Shown here one piece after another: positions 8,366 to 16,972 of a stretch of 37,688 nucleotides of DNA (position 1 is the first letter of the stretch; each line of letters begins with the position of its first letter). Both the position numbers and the translations under genes were made by a program. This DNA comes from Anaerolineales bacterium. Its GTDB lineage: Bacteria; Chloroflexota; Anaerolineae; Anaerolineales; UBA4823. Under the pieces are notes generated by a model. The model saw nothing but the letters and a program-made list of their open reading frames with translations. It ran no database searches and had not been told where the DNA came from. The DNA lies in contig JALHTN010000150.1 of NCBI GenBank assembly GCA_022865865.1, positions 1 to 37,688 of the forward strand, written 5' to 3'.

Positions 8366-9010
8366 TTAATCAAAAACGGTCGGAATCTCTTTGGACAATG
8401 CGTCAAATGCATCATCTATGTGACGCGGACGGGTTCTTTCACCTGAAAGGGAATTTGGCAATTCACTTTGAGAGAAGAAAGCTACCTCGGACGTCTCATC
8501 GCTGATGCTAGCTTCACCTGCCACAATATCGCAAAGAAAAACGATCTTAAACGCATGGAATATCTCCAGAGGACCAGTGCGGTTGGCATCGTAGACTCCG
8601 ATGACTTTTCTTGCTGTGACCTCAAAACCAGATTCTTCAAATACTTCCCGCTCGACAGCGGATGAGGGAGTATCACCAACATCGACCCAACCTCCCGGCA
8701 TTGTCCAGCCACCATCCATTCTTTCCCGCACAAACAGCAGGTTTCCAGCTTGAAAAACTGCTCCGCGAACATCGATTCGAGGGGTCGCGTAACCAATTTG
8801 TTGGCTGAAAATATTGACGATATCTTCATACGCAACATCAGCATATTCGCTGATAATTTGCGCCGATATTTCTAATAATCTCAAATATCTCTTTTTTTGG
8901 TAATTATTTTCAGCGTAGTGCAGCCCGATTTGTGAGATAGATTGAATCTCTCGCGCCCATTCCAGCCACCGTGGCAGCAGGACCTCCTGAAGATCAGAAT
9001 TTGTATTCAT
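8366..9010 (-). CDS. NUDIX hydrolase with N-terminal helical domain (ADP-ribose pyrophosphatase-like)
   Basis: A 214-residue NUDIX enzyme expected to cleave a nucleoside diphosphate linked to another group. Seen: an N-terminal helical domain (residues 1-60: LPRWLEWAREIQSISQIGL and onward) found in the NUDIX_N_2-type ADP-ribose pyrophosphatase group, then MPGGWVDVGDTPSSAVEREV and FEESGF, a full Nudix box except that the first Glu is Asp. C-terminal region: RTRPRHIDDAFDAL. It is the most upstream gene of the minus-strand block; 73 bases separate it from the phosphatase gene. Confidence 0.88.
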   Translation of the reverse strand: MNTNSDLQEVLLPRWLEWAREIQSISQIGLHYAENNYQKKRYLRLLEISAQIISEYADVAYEDIVNIFSQQIGYATPRIDVRGAVFQAGNLLFVRERMDGGWTMPGGWVDVGDTPSSAVEREVFEESGFEVTARKVIGVYDANRTGPLEIFHAFKIVFLCDIVAGEASISDETSEVAFFSQSELPNSLSGERTRPRHIDDAFDALSKEIPTVFD

Positions 9011-9212
9011 TAGACTGAGAAATATCTGGCTGTTAGTACTGTATTTTCGATGTTCTCATCCTGATTCACGAGAAGACCCGGTCCCGAACTGAAGCCTGGA
9101 TCACAAATTGGACTTCAAGATGCAAGTCGGAACCACCCACGCCCATATGGTTTTGATGGTATCTTTCCTCGGGGATTTGTTTATCGAGGTAATAATTCTT
9201 CCACAATGGCAT

Positions 9213-9343
9213 GGATCGGCGACCGGTGGTCTAATAATCGGCTGGGGATAAAACCGAAATAAAATACCACATGGATGGCGGCACTTTTCGACGGGCAAGC
9301 ACCCGACGCCGCCGCAGGATTAATCTGCGACGACCACCGATCC
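9213..9343. ncRNA. Candidate structured RNA of unknown family (nested inverted repeats)
   Basis: An outer pair GGATCGG...GGTGGTC (9213-9219 and 9225-9231) matches GACCACCGATCC (9332-9343), a 12-bp stem with a short insertion on the left arm. Inside are TCGG/CCGA (about 9237-9255), GGCGGC/GCCGCC (9277-9282/9308-9313) enclosing CGGG-CAAGCA-CCCG (9292-9305), and GCAG/CTGC (9314-9328). The segment is visibly more GC-rich than its flanks. The strand cannot be decided. It could instead be a mobile-element remnant with terminal inverted repeats, although no target duplication is seen. Confidence 0.35.
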
Positions 9344-9345
9344 GA

Positions 9346-9362
9346 GTTAAAATCATTTTAAC
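9346..9362. repeat. Perfect AT-rich inverted repeat
   Basis: GTTAAAAT, one central C, then ATTTTAAC. This is an operator-like palindrome or a weak hairpin next to the candidate structured RNA. Its function is unknown. Confidence 0.4.
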
Positions 9363-9741
9363 ACAGGTGCACCATTAATACTTATATAGAAACCTGATTC
9401 TCCATATCCTAACCGGTATTATGGCATATAATTAGCAATTCATTGTCTGGTTTTTCCGGTGGATATCGCCCTAAGTAATTCCCATTACTTTAATTGAGGT
9501 AATTGCTACGAATCCCGGGGAGACTGTTAATAATTTAGATATTCATATTCAGAATGGGATTTCAATTTCCGAAGGTGGCAGCAAAGTATTCATCCTGAAT
9601 ATCTGGTTGTAGCCACCAACTGGTCATTCTTCATGGTTGATACCTAAAATTGACGATTTGATTGCTCTGATACCAAAGATGTTGACCACAATGCTGAATA
9701 ATGGATGATTTCTGCGATAGTTCCTATCTAGGAGGCATCGA

Positions 9742-10437
9742 ATGCAGAACTTGATAGAAAGACTTGATAAACTACATCGGTTTCTTTTAAATCAAACCAT
9801 ATATCCAATTCTACTCTCGACAATATTCGCACTGGGTTTATTCTCCGCACGAGTCATTCTAAGTTATTCATTTGCCTATTCAAACTTAATTTGGAATCTA
9901 TTTCTGGCTTGGATGCCGTTTTTGTTCAGTATATGGGCAGCTGCTTTGTATTCTGCCCGACCTGGTCGCTGGTGGGTGATCGTTTTTCCCGGTTTTCTCT
10001 GGCTATTATTCTTCCCGAATGCACCTTATCTCATTACTGATTTTTTGCATCTTAAGCAGCGTCCTGGGATTCCGATTTGGTTTGATATTCTCATGCTGGC
10101 CGCTTTTGCCTGGACAGGTTTTTTTCTAGCGATCGCCTCCCTGCGCACGATGCATTTGTTGGTAAAAAATCACTTGGGCTGGTTTATCAGTTGGATTTTC
10201 GCTGGTACTGCGCTTGCGCTGGCAGGGATCGGAATTTATCTGGGACGTTTTTCACGCTGGAACAGTTGGGATATATTCTTTTCACCTAAGGAAATCCTGG
10301 TTGATGTAGCTTATCGCGTGGTCAACCCTTTAAGTAATTTGAACTTTTATGGTTTTACCAGCATTATCACGGCTTTCCTGATCATCTGTTACATCATGTT
10401 CATATCTATGCGCAGAGACACAAAATTCGGTTCGTAA
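9742..10437 (+). CDS. DUF1361 integral membrane protein
   Basis: A 231-residue membrane protein with about seven hydrophobic segments. Seen: the DUF1361 hallmarks NLIWNLFLAWMPFLFS, LFFPNAPYLITDFLHL and GIYLGRFSRWNSWD. The family's function is unknown. The start is supported by AGGAGG eight bases before the ATG. The dipeptidase gene follows after 43 bases in the same direction. Confidence 0.88.
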   Translation: MQNLIERLDKLHRFLLNQTIYPILLSTIFALGLFSARVILSYSFAYSNLIWNLFLAWMPFLFSIWAAALYSARPGRWWVIVFPGFLWLLFFPNAPYLITDFLHLKQRPGIPIWFDILMLAAFAWTGFFLAIASLRTMHLLVKNHLGWFISWIFAGTALALAGIGIYLGRFSRWNSWDIFFSPKEILVDVAYRVVNPLSNLNFYGFTSIITAFLIICYIMFISMRRDTKFGS

Positions 10438-10480
10438 CTAGAGTAAAATTCAACAGAACTAAAATATTATGGAGGATTTA

Positions 10481-11857
10481 ATGTCCCACCCAAGAACTGC
10501 CGCCTTAAATTATGCCAAGTCGAATAATCCTCGTTTTTTAGATGAACTTAAAGAATTCCTTAGCATAGCTTCTATTTCGACTGATCCAGATCGTAAAAAA
10601 GATGTGGAAAGGGCAGCAAATTGGGTAGCACAACAATTTAATCACCTTGGTTTGGACAAGGTTGAAATTTTTCAGACAGGTGGTCACCCAGTAGTATTCG
10701 GGGAATTGTCTGCTAATAATCAAAATGCTCCAACTGTCCTGGTGTATGGACATTATGATGTACAACCAGCAGAACCATTAGATCTATGGACTACGGATGC
10801 ATTTGATCCAGTTCAACGAGGTGATAACCTTTATGCCCGCGGTGCCTCAGACATGAAGGGTCAAGTAATGGCAACCATAAAAGCATTGGAATCTGTTCTC
10901 AGTGCTGGGAAGTTGTCAATCAATATTAAATTTCTCATTGAAGGTGAAGAAGAGATCGGATCTCCAAATTTAGGAGAATTCATTTCAAACCACAAGGATT
11001 TATTGCAGTGTGATTTTGCATTAAATCCTGATACCGGTATGATCGCACCAGATCTACCCACAATCACCTATGCCTTGAGAGGTTTAGCATACTTTGAAGT
11101 CAGAATTGATGGACCAGATCATGATTTGCACTCTGGGATATACGGGGGTGTGGTCCACAATCCCGCACAAGCTTTGGCCGAATTAATTGCGGGAATGCAT
11201 AATGAAGACGGTATGGTTACATTGCCCGGGTTTTATGACAAAGTTCGGATTATTGATCAAGAGGAGCGAACAGAATTATCTCGATTACCAATGGGAGTTG
11301 ATTTTTATCTTCAACAAACAGGAGCCCCTGCCCTATGGGGAGAAAATGAGTATTCACCCGTTGAACGGGTTGGTGCTCGACCGACCCTGGAGGTAAATGG
11401 ATTATATTCTGGTTTCATTGGAGAGGGATCGAAAACGGTCCTTCCCGCTTGGGCTATGGCAAAAATCTCCACCCGCCTAGTTCCTGACCAAGATCCTGAT
11501 GAAGTTCACCAACAGCTGATCCAGTATCTTGAGACCCATACACCGCAGACAGTCACCTATCAAGTCACTAATCTGGTCGGTAGCCCCGCATCGATTTCAG
11601 ACCAACAATCGCCGGGAGTTAAAGCGATGCAAGCTGCGATGCAGCATGTATGGAATAAAAAACCCCTTTTCCGCAGAGAAGGTGGCAGTGTTCCCGTTGT
11701 TGTCCTGTTTATGGATCTTCTAAATGTTGACTCGGTGAACTGCGGATTTTCTCTTCCAGACGATAATGCACACAGCCCCAATGAGAAACTGCATCTGCCA
11801 ACATGGAATCACGGAATCGACACGATAATTCATTTTATATATAATCTTGCTGAATAA
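10481..11857 (+). CDS. M20-family dipeptidase
   Basis: A 458-residue metallopeptidase of the M20 (ArgE/DapE/carnosinase) family, expected to hydrolyse dipeptides or similar amides with two zinc ions. Seen: the first metal motif VYGHYDVQPAEP, ARGASDMKGQ with the bridging Asp, the catalytic Glu pair in IEGEEEIGSPN, a later metal ligand in LNPDTGM, HSGIYGG in the dimerisation domain, and the C-terminal DDNAHSPNE. The ATG at 10481 is used because GGAGGA lies five bases before it; an in-frame ATG at 10469 is part of that binding site. There is no signal peptide, so it acts in the cytoplasm. It is 17 bases upstream of the DUF1385 gene. Confidence 0.92.
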   Translation: MSHPRTAALNYAKSNNPRFLDELKEFLSIASISTDPDRKKDVERAANWVAQQFNHLGLDKVEIFQTGGHPVVFGELSANNQNAPTVLVYGHYDVQPAEPLDLWTTDAFDPVQRGDNLYARGASDMKGQVMATIKALESVLSAGKLSINIKFLIEGEEEIGSPNLGEFISNHKDLLQCDFALNPDTGMIAPDLPTITYALRGLAYFEVRIDGPDHDLHSGIYGGVVHNPAQALAELIAGMHNEDGMVTLPGFYDKVRIIDQEERTELSRLPMGVDFYLQQTGAPALWGENEYSPVERVGARPTLEVNGLYSGFIGEGSKTVLPAWAMAKISTRLVPDQDPDEVHQQLIQYLETHTPQTVTYQVTNLVGSPASISDQQSPGVKAMQAAMQHVWNKKPLFRREGGSVPVVVLFMDLLNVDSVNCGFSLPDDNAHSPNEKLHLPTWNHGIDTIIHFIYNLAE

Positions 11858-11874
11858 GGAATAAATATCCCCCT

Positions 11875-12792
11875 ATGGACAAACTAAGACTTCCAACCTA
11901 CGGTGGACAAGCGGTGATTGAAGGAGTAATGATGCGAGGCAAACAATCCCTGGCCATCGCAATGCGCGCACCCGATGATTCAATCATCATCCATGAAGAC
12001 GATTTAGGCAGCGTGTATCGCAGTAAGATCCTCAAAATCCCATTTTTGCGCGGCATGATTTTACTTTGGGACGCTTTGGGACTAGGCATGCAAGCATTAA
12101 CCATCTCAGCGAACACCCAAAGTGGTGAAGATGAAAAGATCGAGGGTCCAACTTTGATCATAACTTTGGTGATATCTCTTGCATTTGCGATTTCACTTTT
12201 CTTCCTTCTGCCCGCTAGTGTAGGGCACTTATTCGAAAGATTTATGATTTCAATTTTCTCATTGGATGCCTCCCAGGCAAACACAGCTGCCTGGCTCGGC
12301 AATGTAGTAGAAGGTTTACTCAGGTTACTGATCTTGATTGCTTACATTTGGTTTATTGGGAGAATTCCAGATATCAAAAGAGTTTTTGGATATCATGGTG
12401 CTGAACATAAAACCATCAACGCTTTTGAAGCAGGTGCAGACCTTACCCCCATATCTGTCAAGCGCTTTTCACTTGAACATCCTCGCTGCGGGACGGCATT
12501 CTTACTCACGCTGGTGGTGTTATCGATCTTATTCTTCTCCCTTTTAGGACCAATGCCATTGGGTTTGAGACTCGCCAGTCGGATCTTGATGATTCCCATT
12601 TTAGCTGGGATTGCCTATGAGTATATTCGCTGGACAGCCAACCACCTAGATTATGCATTCGTAAAGTTGATCGTCAAACCAAACCTGGCTCTCCAGCGAT
12701 TGACCACCCGCGAACCAGATCTCGAGATGCTGGAGGTCTCAATCGCAGCTTTCAACGCAATGCGTGCTGGTGAGGAAGAACTTCACCTGTAA
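11875..12792 (+). CDS. DUF1385 (YqhQ-like) membrane protein
   Basis: A 305-residue protein of the DUF1385/YqhQ family, of unknown function. Seen: the N-terminal signature GGQAVIEGVMMRGK (residues 10-23), then several membrane segments (about 92-112, 138-165, 200-225 and 230-245), the conserved cytoplasmic motif YHGAEHKTINAFEAG, and HPRCGTAF. The His, Glu and Cys in these motifs hint at metal binding, which is inference. Convergent with YjbQ, with only 8 bases between the stop codons. Confidence 0.88.
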   Translation: MDKLRLPTYGGQAVIEGVMMRGKQSLAIAMRAPDDSIIIHEDDLGSVYRSKILKIPFLRGMILLWDALGLGMQALTISANTQSGEDEKIEGPTLIITLVISLAFAISLFFLLPASVGHLFERFMISIFSLDASQANTAAWLGNVVEGLLRLLILIAYIWFIGRIPDIKRVFGYHGAEHKTINAFEAGADLTPISVKRFSLEHPRCGTAFLLTLVVLSILFFSLLGPMPLGLRLASRILMIPILAGIAYEYIRWTANHLDYAFVKLIVKPNLALQRLTTREPDLEMLEVSIAAFNAMRAGEEELHL

Positions 12793-12800
12793 AAGATCAC

Positions 12801-13220
12801 TCATTCACCAATTATTTGCGCTACCAATTCTCTATGTCTTTGGCGGTTGTCAAAATCGACGAAGATTACCTGCTGCCAGGTGCCTAGGGTCAACCTGCGG
12901 TTGACAAATGGTATACATAACGAAGGTCCCAACAAGGCCGCCCTCACATGGCTATGCCCATTACCATCACCCCAACGAGCATTGTGCGCATAATGACGTT
13001 GGGGATCAATAATTTCATCAAACAAGCGCCGCAAATCACTTATACATCCTGATTCAAATTCAATTGTTGTCAATCCGCTGGTCGCTGAAGGGGTAAACAC
13101 TGTCACGGTTCCACTTTCTAAGCCACTATCAACCACTACTTGTGAAATATGGTTGGTAATATCTTGAATATCTGCATTTCCTTGCGTGTTAAGATTGATT
13201 GTGTGTGTTTTAATGGTCAT
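12801..13220 (-). CDS. yjbQ: YjbQ family protein (UPF0047; secondary thiamine-phosphate synthase-like)
   Basis: A 139-residue single-domain protein of the YjbQ/UPF0047 family. Family knowledge: E. coli YjbQ has weak thiamine-phosphate synthase activity, and its true role is unsettled. Seen: TVFTPSATSGLTTIE, ARWGDGNGHSHVRAALLGPS and GTWQQVIFVDFDNRQRHR, the strongly conserved family segments with His-rich site. GGAGG lies 11 bases before the ATG. The same window carries a TPP-riboswitch thiamine salvage operon, so a link to thiamine is possible but not shown by position. Confidence 0.9.
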   Translation of the reverse strand: MTIKTHTINLNTQGNADIQDITNHISQVVVDSGLESGTVTVFTPSATSGLTTIEFESGCISDLRRLFDEIIDPQRHYAHNARWGDGNGHSHVRAALLGPSLCIPFVNRRLTLGTWQQVIFVDFDNRQRHRELVAQIIGE

Positions 13221-13408
13221 TCTAAATTAGCCTCCTCAGATATTGGTTATCGATCTGTCCTTTGATGAATGGTCATAAACAAAAATTGTAATAACAGGAA
13301 AAAGGTTAGATAGAACTGGAAGAATTATACACATGCCTATATCTGTATTTACTTCTGATAGCGAGAAAATAATTCTTCACAACAAATCCCTATAGAAAAT
13401 AATTAATC

Positions 13409-14224
13409 ATGACGGATAAAATATTGTTCAATGAAAACGGGAATTTACATTACAGTGTACAAGGAGAAGGCTCACCAGCTGTATTGGTACATGGTTTTGC
13501 AGCATCCAATTACGATTGGGTCTATCTCACACCAGATTTGATTAATTGCGGATATCAGGTAATTGCTCCGGATTTGATCGGTCATGGAAACAGCAATTTT
13601 GGGAAATCTACAGGTGGGTGTACCTTTGATGTGCTTTATCAGCATTTTGCTGATTGGATTGATTCACTTAATTTTGATCAGCAGCTTACATTGATTGGCC
13701 ATTCCATGGGAGGGTTAATTACATTAAACTATGCCCTCCAAAATCCAGATAAAACTCACAATATGGTGCTGATCGATCCCTATTTCGATAAAAACCAGCT
13801 CAACCCACTATTACGATTTATCAGCCGCAGACCAGGATGGTATCAAAAAGCACTGGAGCTTGCTCCTCAATGGTTAATCCATTTCATCATATCACTCGAT
13901 ATTGAAGGGTTCATCCATTACGATGACCGAACTCGAAAACAAATAGCCGCGGATTATAAACGCGCTTCACCTGAAATAGTTTTTATCCCTGATTCAATCC
14001 CAGATATTTCCAGTAAGTTATCCCAAATCCAATCACCTACATTAGTAATATGGGGAACTAGAGATGCGACACTAAACACAAATTCTTTCCCAGCTCTGGT
14101 AAATTCACTTCCAAACGGAACTGGGAAGACAATTCCTGGCACCGGTCACCAACCTCACTTGGCAAACAAAAAACAATTCAATCAAATGATTACAAATTAT
14201 TTGTTTGATAATTCTGGGATGTAG
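13409..14224 (+). CDS. Alpha/beta-fold hydrolase
   Basis: A 271-residue alpha/beta hydrolase with a complete catalytic triad by eye: Ser99 in IGHSMGG, Asp219 in WGTRDATL and His247 in GTGHQPHL; the oxyanion strand is VLVHGFAAS. The substrate is unknown (ester, epoxide, lactone and others are possible). It is divergent from yjbQ, with 188 bases between; no strong ribosome binding site is seen before the ATG. It is less similar to the two hydrolases at 26067 and 31857 than those are to each other. Confidence 0.88.
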   Translation: MTDKILFNENGNLHYSVQGEGSPAVLVHGFAASNYDWVYLTPDLINCGYQVIAPDLIGHGNSNFGKSTGGCTFDVLYQHFADWIDSLNFDQQLTLIGHSMGGLITLNYALQNPDKTHNMVLIDPYFDKNQLNPLLRFISRRPGWYQKALELAPQWLIHFIISLDIEGFIHYDDRTRKQIAADYKRASPEIVFIPDSIPDISSKLSQIQSPTLVIWGTRDATLNTNSFPALVNSLPNGTGKTIPGTGHQPHLANKKQFNQMITNYLFDNSGM

Positions 14225-14340
14225 CCAGGTAAGTAATCAAGTCCCCGAACTAAAATTCAAATTTCTTGCATAACCCCAAAAATGGGTTAACCCCTTTGTG
14301 TTCACTACATTATCTGAAGCTGCCCGAAAAATGGTCATCC

Positions 14341-14380
14341 GAGAAGAAAAAAGGATCTAGTTAATGAAAACTAAATCCTT
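14341..14380 (-). terminator. Rho-independent terminator after glnA
   Basis: Stem AAGGAT-C-TAGTT / AACTA-A-ATCCTT with loop AATGAA (14351-14380). On the minus strand it is followed by TTTTTTCTTCTC. It lies about 70 bases past the glutamine synthetase stop. It could also act weakly on the plus strand for the hydrolase gene. Confidence 0.7.
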
Positions 14381-14450
14381 CTCACTTTTATGTATTCCTC
14401 TGACATATCCTCAAGCTGATTTGCTCAATTCTTATTACCGTTAATAATAT

Positions 14451-15788
14451 TTAGATAGTTTCAAGGTACCTGGCGACCTCCCAATCAGTGACCCTGGTGC
14501 GATACTCTTCAACTTCAGCCCATTTTGCTCGTTGAAAGCTCTCATAAATTACAGAACCCATAGCTTCCTTGAGGACGTCATCGCTTTCAAGTAATTGCAG
14601 AGCCTCTGCCAGAGAGCCGGGGAGCTCCGCGATATTTCGCTGTTTGAGTTCTTCACGAGTCAAGTGATACACATTGATCTCATTCAGTGGTTCAGGAGCG
14701 TCCATTCCCTGATCTACTCCATCAAGGGCAGCTGCCAGCATTACGGTTAAAGCCAGGTAAGGATTTGCACTCGGATCGGGACAGCGCAGTTCAGCACGAA
14801 TTGATTTCTCTCGCCCAGGAGCATAGAGAGGAGTTCTTATCAAAGCTGAACGATTGATCTGCGCCCAGCCGACATAAACTGGGGCTTCATAACCTGGGAC
14901 AAGCCTCTTATATGAATTAATTGTTGGAGCGACCACTGCGGAAAGAGCTCGCGCATGATGGAGTTGACCTGCGATAAATCCACGAGCCAGTTCAGACAGA
15001 TTATATTGATCATCCGGATCAAAAAAGAGGTTATTACCTTGAGCATCAAATAGCGATTGGTGACAATGCATACCGGAACCATTCATCCCGTAGATTGGTT
15101 TTGGCATGAACGAGGCAATGAGGTCTTGTTGAGCTGCTATCGCTTTAACCGTATATTTTAAAGTCAGTATATTATCTGCTGCCTTAAGAGCATCAGCGTA
15201 TTCAAAATCAATCTCATGTTGGCCCAGCGCAACCTCATGGTGTCCCATCTCGACCACCAAACCCATAGTACCTAACGCGGCCATTAATTGTGTACGAACA
15301 CGTACTGCCTCATCTGTCGCTGAGAAATCAAAATATCCACCGACATCGTGTGGTACTGGATGAGTGCTAGCAACACCGTTGCGTTTGAAAAGGAAGAACT
15401 CTGGTTCCGGGCCGACATTGAATTTCCATCCGCGAGACTCTATTCGCTTCAGAATTCGTTTTAGGGTTCCGCGCGGATCTCCCATGAACGCTGAGCCATC
15501 CGGCAAATAAATATCACAAAATATTCGCGCCCTGCGGGAACCAACCGGGCTCCAGGGTAATACTGCATATGTGTCCAAATCTGGCATCAAACGCATATCG
15601 CTTTCCTGAATCCTGGCAAAGCCTTCGACAGATGATCCATCAAACCAGACACCCTGATCGACTGCTTCTTCTACCCGTGATACCGGGATATCCAAACTTT
15701 TGACTGAACCAATCACATCCGTAAATTGCAGGGAGAGAAACTGCACCTGATCTGAATTAATGCGGGACAATAAATCCTTGACATCCAT
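14451..15788 (-). CDS. glnA: Class I glutamine synthetase
   Basis: A 445-residue ATP-dependent glutamate-ammonia ligase, normally a dodecamer in the cytoplasm. Seen: FTDVIGSVKSLDIP, the active-site loop DGSSVEGFARIQESDM (residues about 50-65), VGPEPEFFLF with metal-binding glutamates, KPIYGMNGSGMHCHQSL at the ATP site, KRLVPGYEAPVYVGWA, and NRSALIRTP. The length, and the absence of the Tyr adenylylation segment of the longer beta type, suggest the GSI-alpha type. GGAGG lies nine bases before the ATG. A 65-base gap follows the upstream hypothetical gene. Confidence 0.95.
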   Translation of the reverse strand: MDVKDLLSRINSDQVQFLSLQFTDVIGSVKSLDIPVSRVEEAVDQGVWFDGSSVEGFARIQESDMRLMPDLDTYAVLPWSPVGSRRARIFCDIYLPDGSAFMGDPRGTLKRILKRIESRGWKFNVGPEPEFFLFKRNGVASTHPVPHDVGGYFDFSATDEAVRVRTQLMAALGTMGLVVEMGHHEVALGQHEIDFEYADALKAADNILTLKYTVKAIAAQQDLIASFMPKPIYGMNGSGMHCHQSLFDAQGNNLFFDPDDQYNLSELARGFIAGQLHHARALSAVVAPTINSYKRLVPGYEAPVYVGWAQINRSALIRTPLYAPGREKSIRAELRCPDPSANPYLALTVMLAAALDGVDQGMDAPEPLNEINVYHLTREELKQRNIAELPGSLAEALQLLESDDVLKEAMGSVIYESFQRAKWAEVEEYRTRVTDWEVARYLETI

Positions 15789-15853
15789 TCTATAAAGCCT
15801 CCACTTGATATCTATTTAAATGCAAATTCTATATTTAATAGGAATTTGTAAGA

Positions 15854-16735
15854 TTATAGTCCAAATTCAATTTTGGGTAAAATTTCTGCGATTTGATCCT
15901 TCTCCCCTTCGGTGAGACATGTCCACGGGTGAAAGAAATATCGATCGGTTTTTTCTTCCACCTGCTCTCGAAATAATTTCCCCTCAGATGTGATCCTTAA
16001 ATTATTACGTGAACCCGAAATATAATCACTAGTTCTCAATTCAGATAGAGCATCGAGATAAACCGGTTCTGGATGTCCTCTAAAAGCCACCTTATTAGTT
16101 AGCTCATCGAATGAGCCAGCCTGCCCACGCCATATTAGAGTTAAACTCTCCATCGCATTCGCGGATAAACCTGAGGAGCACCAGGCTGCTAAATGAGCAT
16201 CATCTCGATATGCTGAGAGGCAGGAAATCGCTTGCTCAATAAAAGGCATCGATTTATCGATCGCCGGCAGCAATTTATAACTCAATTTGATAGACCATGT
16301 ATCGGGTGGTGGTGAGGTAGCCAGACAATTATTGACTAATCGCTCAAGCAGATGAGCTAAAACTATTGATTCTTGTTCCGGAAGCATTGCGGCGGATGCC
16401 ATTGCATCTCGAGCAACATTGATAAATTCTTCCGCTGCAGTTCTTCCGCTCTGTGAGAGCCGATACCGCCCATCCGCAACCCTGTAAAGATATCCAGTTT
16501 CGGCAGCTTTTTCCAACCCAGCCAGGTAACGATCACTGGAGGTATACGGTCCCCGCACCATGAGATGTGACGGGGTTGTGTCCTCTGGTTCAAATGTCAA
16601 TGCTGCCAAGATTAGCATCCACTCTCTTAGGGATAGTTTGCTTTTGGAAACTAAAAATCTGATGGCCGGATCGAAACTTTCTTCAAACTTTATCCAGGTT
16701 TCACGCATTAGCTTCCATAAAGTATTGTCATTCAT
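15854..16735 (-). CDS. Helical protein of unknown function (possibly SCO6745-like)
   Basis: A 293-residue protein that I do not recognise with confidence. It is mostly helical and looks like two similar halves: each starts with a helical bundle and ends in a winged-helix-like piece (YLYRVADGRYRLSQSGRTAA near residues 85-104 and SGSRNNLRITSEGKLFREQ near 240-258). The ending KTDRYFFHPWTCLTEGEKDQI resembles the end of SCO6745-type proteins. No signal peptide and no catalytic motif are seen. GGAG lies eight bases before the ATG. It is upstream of glnA in the same direction, so it could be co-transcribed. Confidence 0.6.
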   Translation of the reverse strand: MNDNTLWKLMRETWIKFEESFDPAIRFLVSKSKLSLREWMLILAALTFEPEDTTPSHLMVRGPYTSSDRYLAGLEKAAETGYLYRVADGRYRLSQSGRTAAEEFINVARDAMASAAMLPEQESIVLAHLLERLVNNCLATSPPPDTWSIKLSYKLLPAIDKSMPFIEQAISCLSAYRDDAHLAAWCSSGLSANAMESLTLIWRGQAGSFDELTNKVAFRGHPEPVYLDALSELRTSDYISGSRNNLRITSEGKLFREQVEEKTDRYFFHPWTCLTEGEKDQIAEILPKIEFGL

Positions 16736-16923
16736 AATTTAGCTCCAGGACAATTCATGCAGTGACTCAAGGATTTATTCGCTGAGTTTGTGAATCTTGA
16801 AATTTTGATAGGTATAATTCGCAAATTAACACATTGAATATAACAGAAAACCTGAAAATGGTGGCAAGGACCAATATACAACAATGATAAATCTTTAAGT
16901 TATGCTGAGTCATAGTGACAAAA

Positions 16924-16932
16924 TGGTATAAT
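16924..16932 (+). promoter_or_regulatory. Extended -10 promoter element for tRNA-Sec
   Basis: TGGTATAAT (TGn plus perfect -10) lies 40 bases before the tRNA. No clear -35 hexamer is seen, as is common when the extended -10 is present. Confidence 0.5.
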
Positions 16933-16972
16933 TTCGCCGCAATCTGGAAATTAATCTCTCACTGACATATAT

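Larger units (their letters stand above)
9011..9741. other. 731-base intergenic region without a supported gene
   Basis: This stretch lies between the divergent NUDIX and DUF1361 genes. It holds several inverted repeats: TGAAG/CTTCA near 9090-9116, CCTCG/CGAGG near 9169-9188, the nested structure at 9213-9343, and GTTAAAAT-C-ATTTTAAC at 9346-9362. From 9475 to 9612 an open frame without a start codon reads IEVIATNPGETVNNLDIHIQ and onward, then hits a stop; this may be a gene remnant. I did not recognise RNase P RNA, tmRNA, SRP RNA or a known riboswitch here. Confidence 0.5.

Noticed and set aside
9101..9298. A 65-codon minus-strand open frame
   Set aside because: It runs across several hairpins of the candidate structured RNA, has no ribosome binding site, and its translation resembles no protein family.
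9040..9360. RNase P RNA, tmRNA or SRP RNA in the gene-free region
   Set aside because: CTTTCCTC (9164-9171) and TTTTCGACGGG (9285-9295) recall pieces of RNase P and tmRNA, but the other universally conserved parts, including a tRNA-like T arm, are missing on both strands.
13221..13408. A promoter or operator between yjbQ and the divergent hydrolase gene
   Set aside because: Only AT-rich patches are seen; no pair of hexamers with proper spacing stands out.
16788..16818. A possible promoter TTGTGA - 19 bases - TATAAT before tRNA-Sec
   Set aside because: The spacing is too long and the extended -10 at 16924 is nearer the tRNA. It could still be a weak second promoter.
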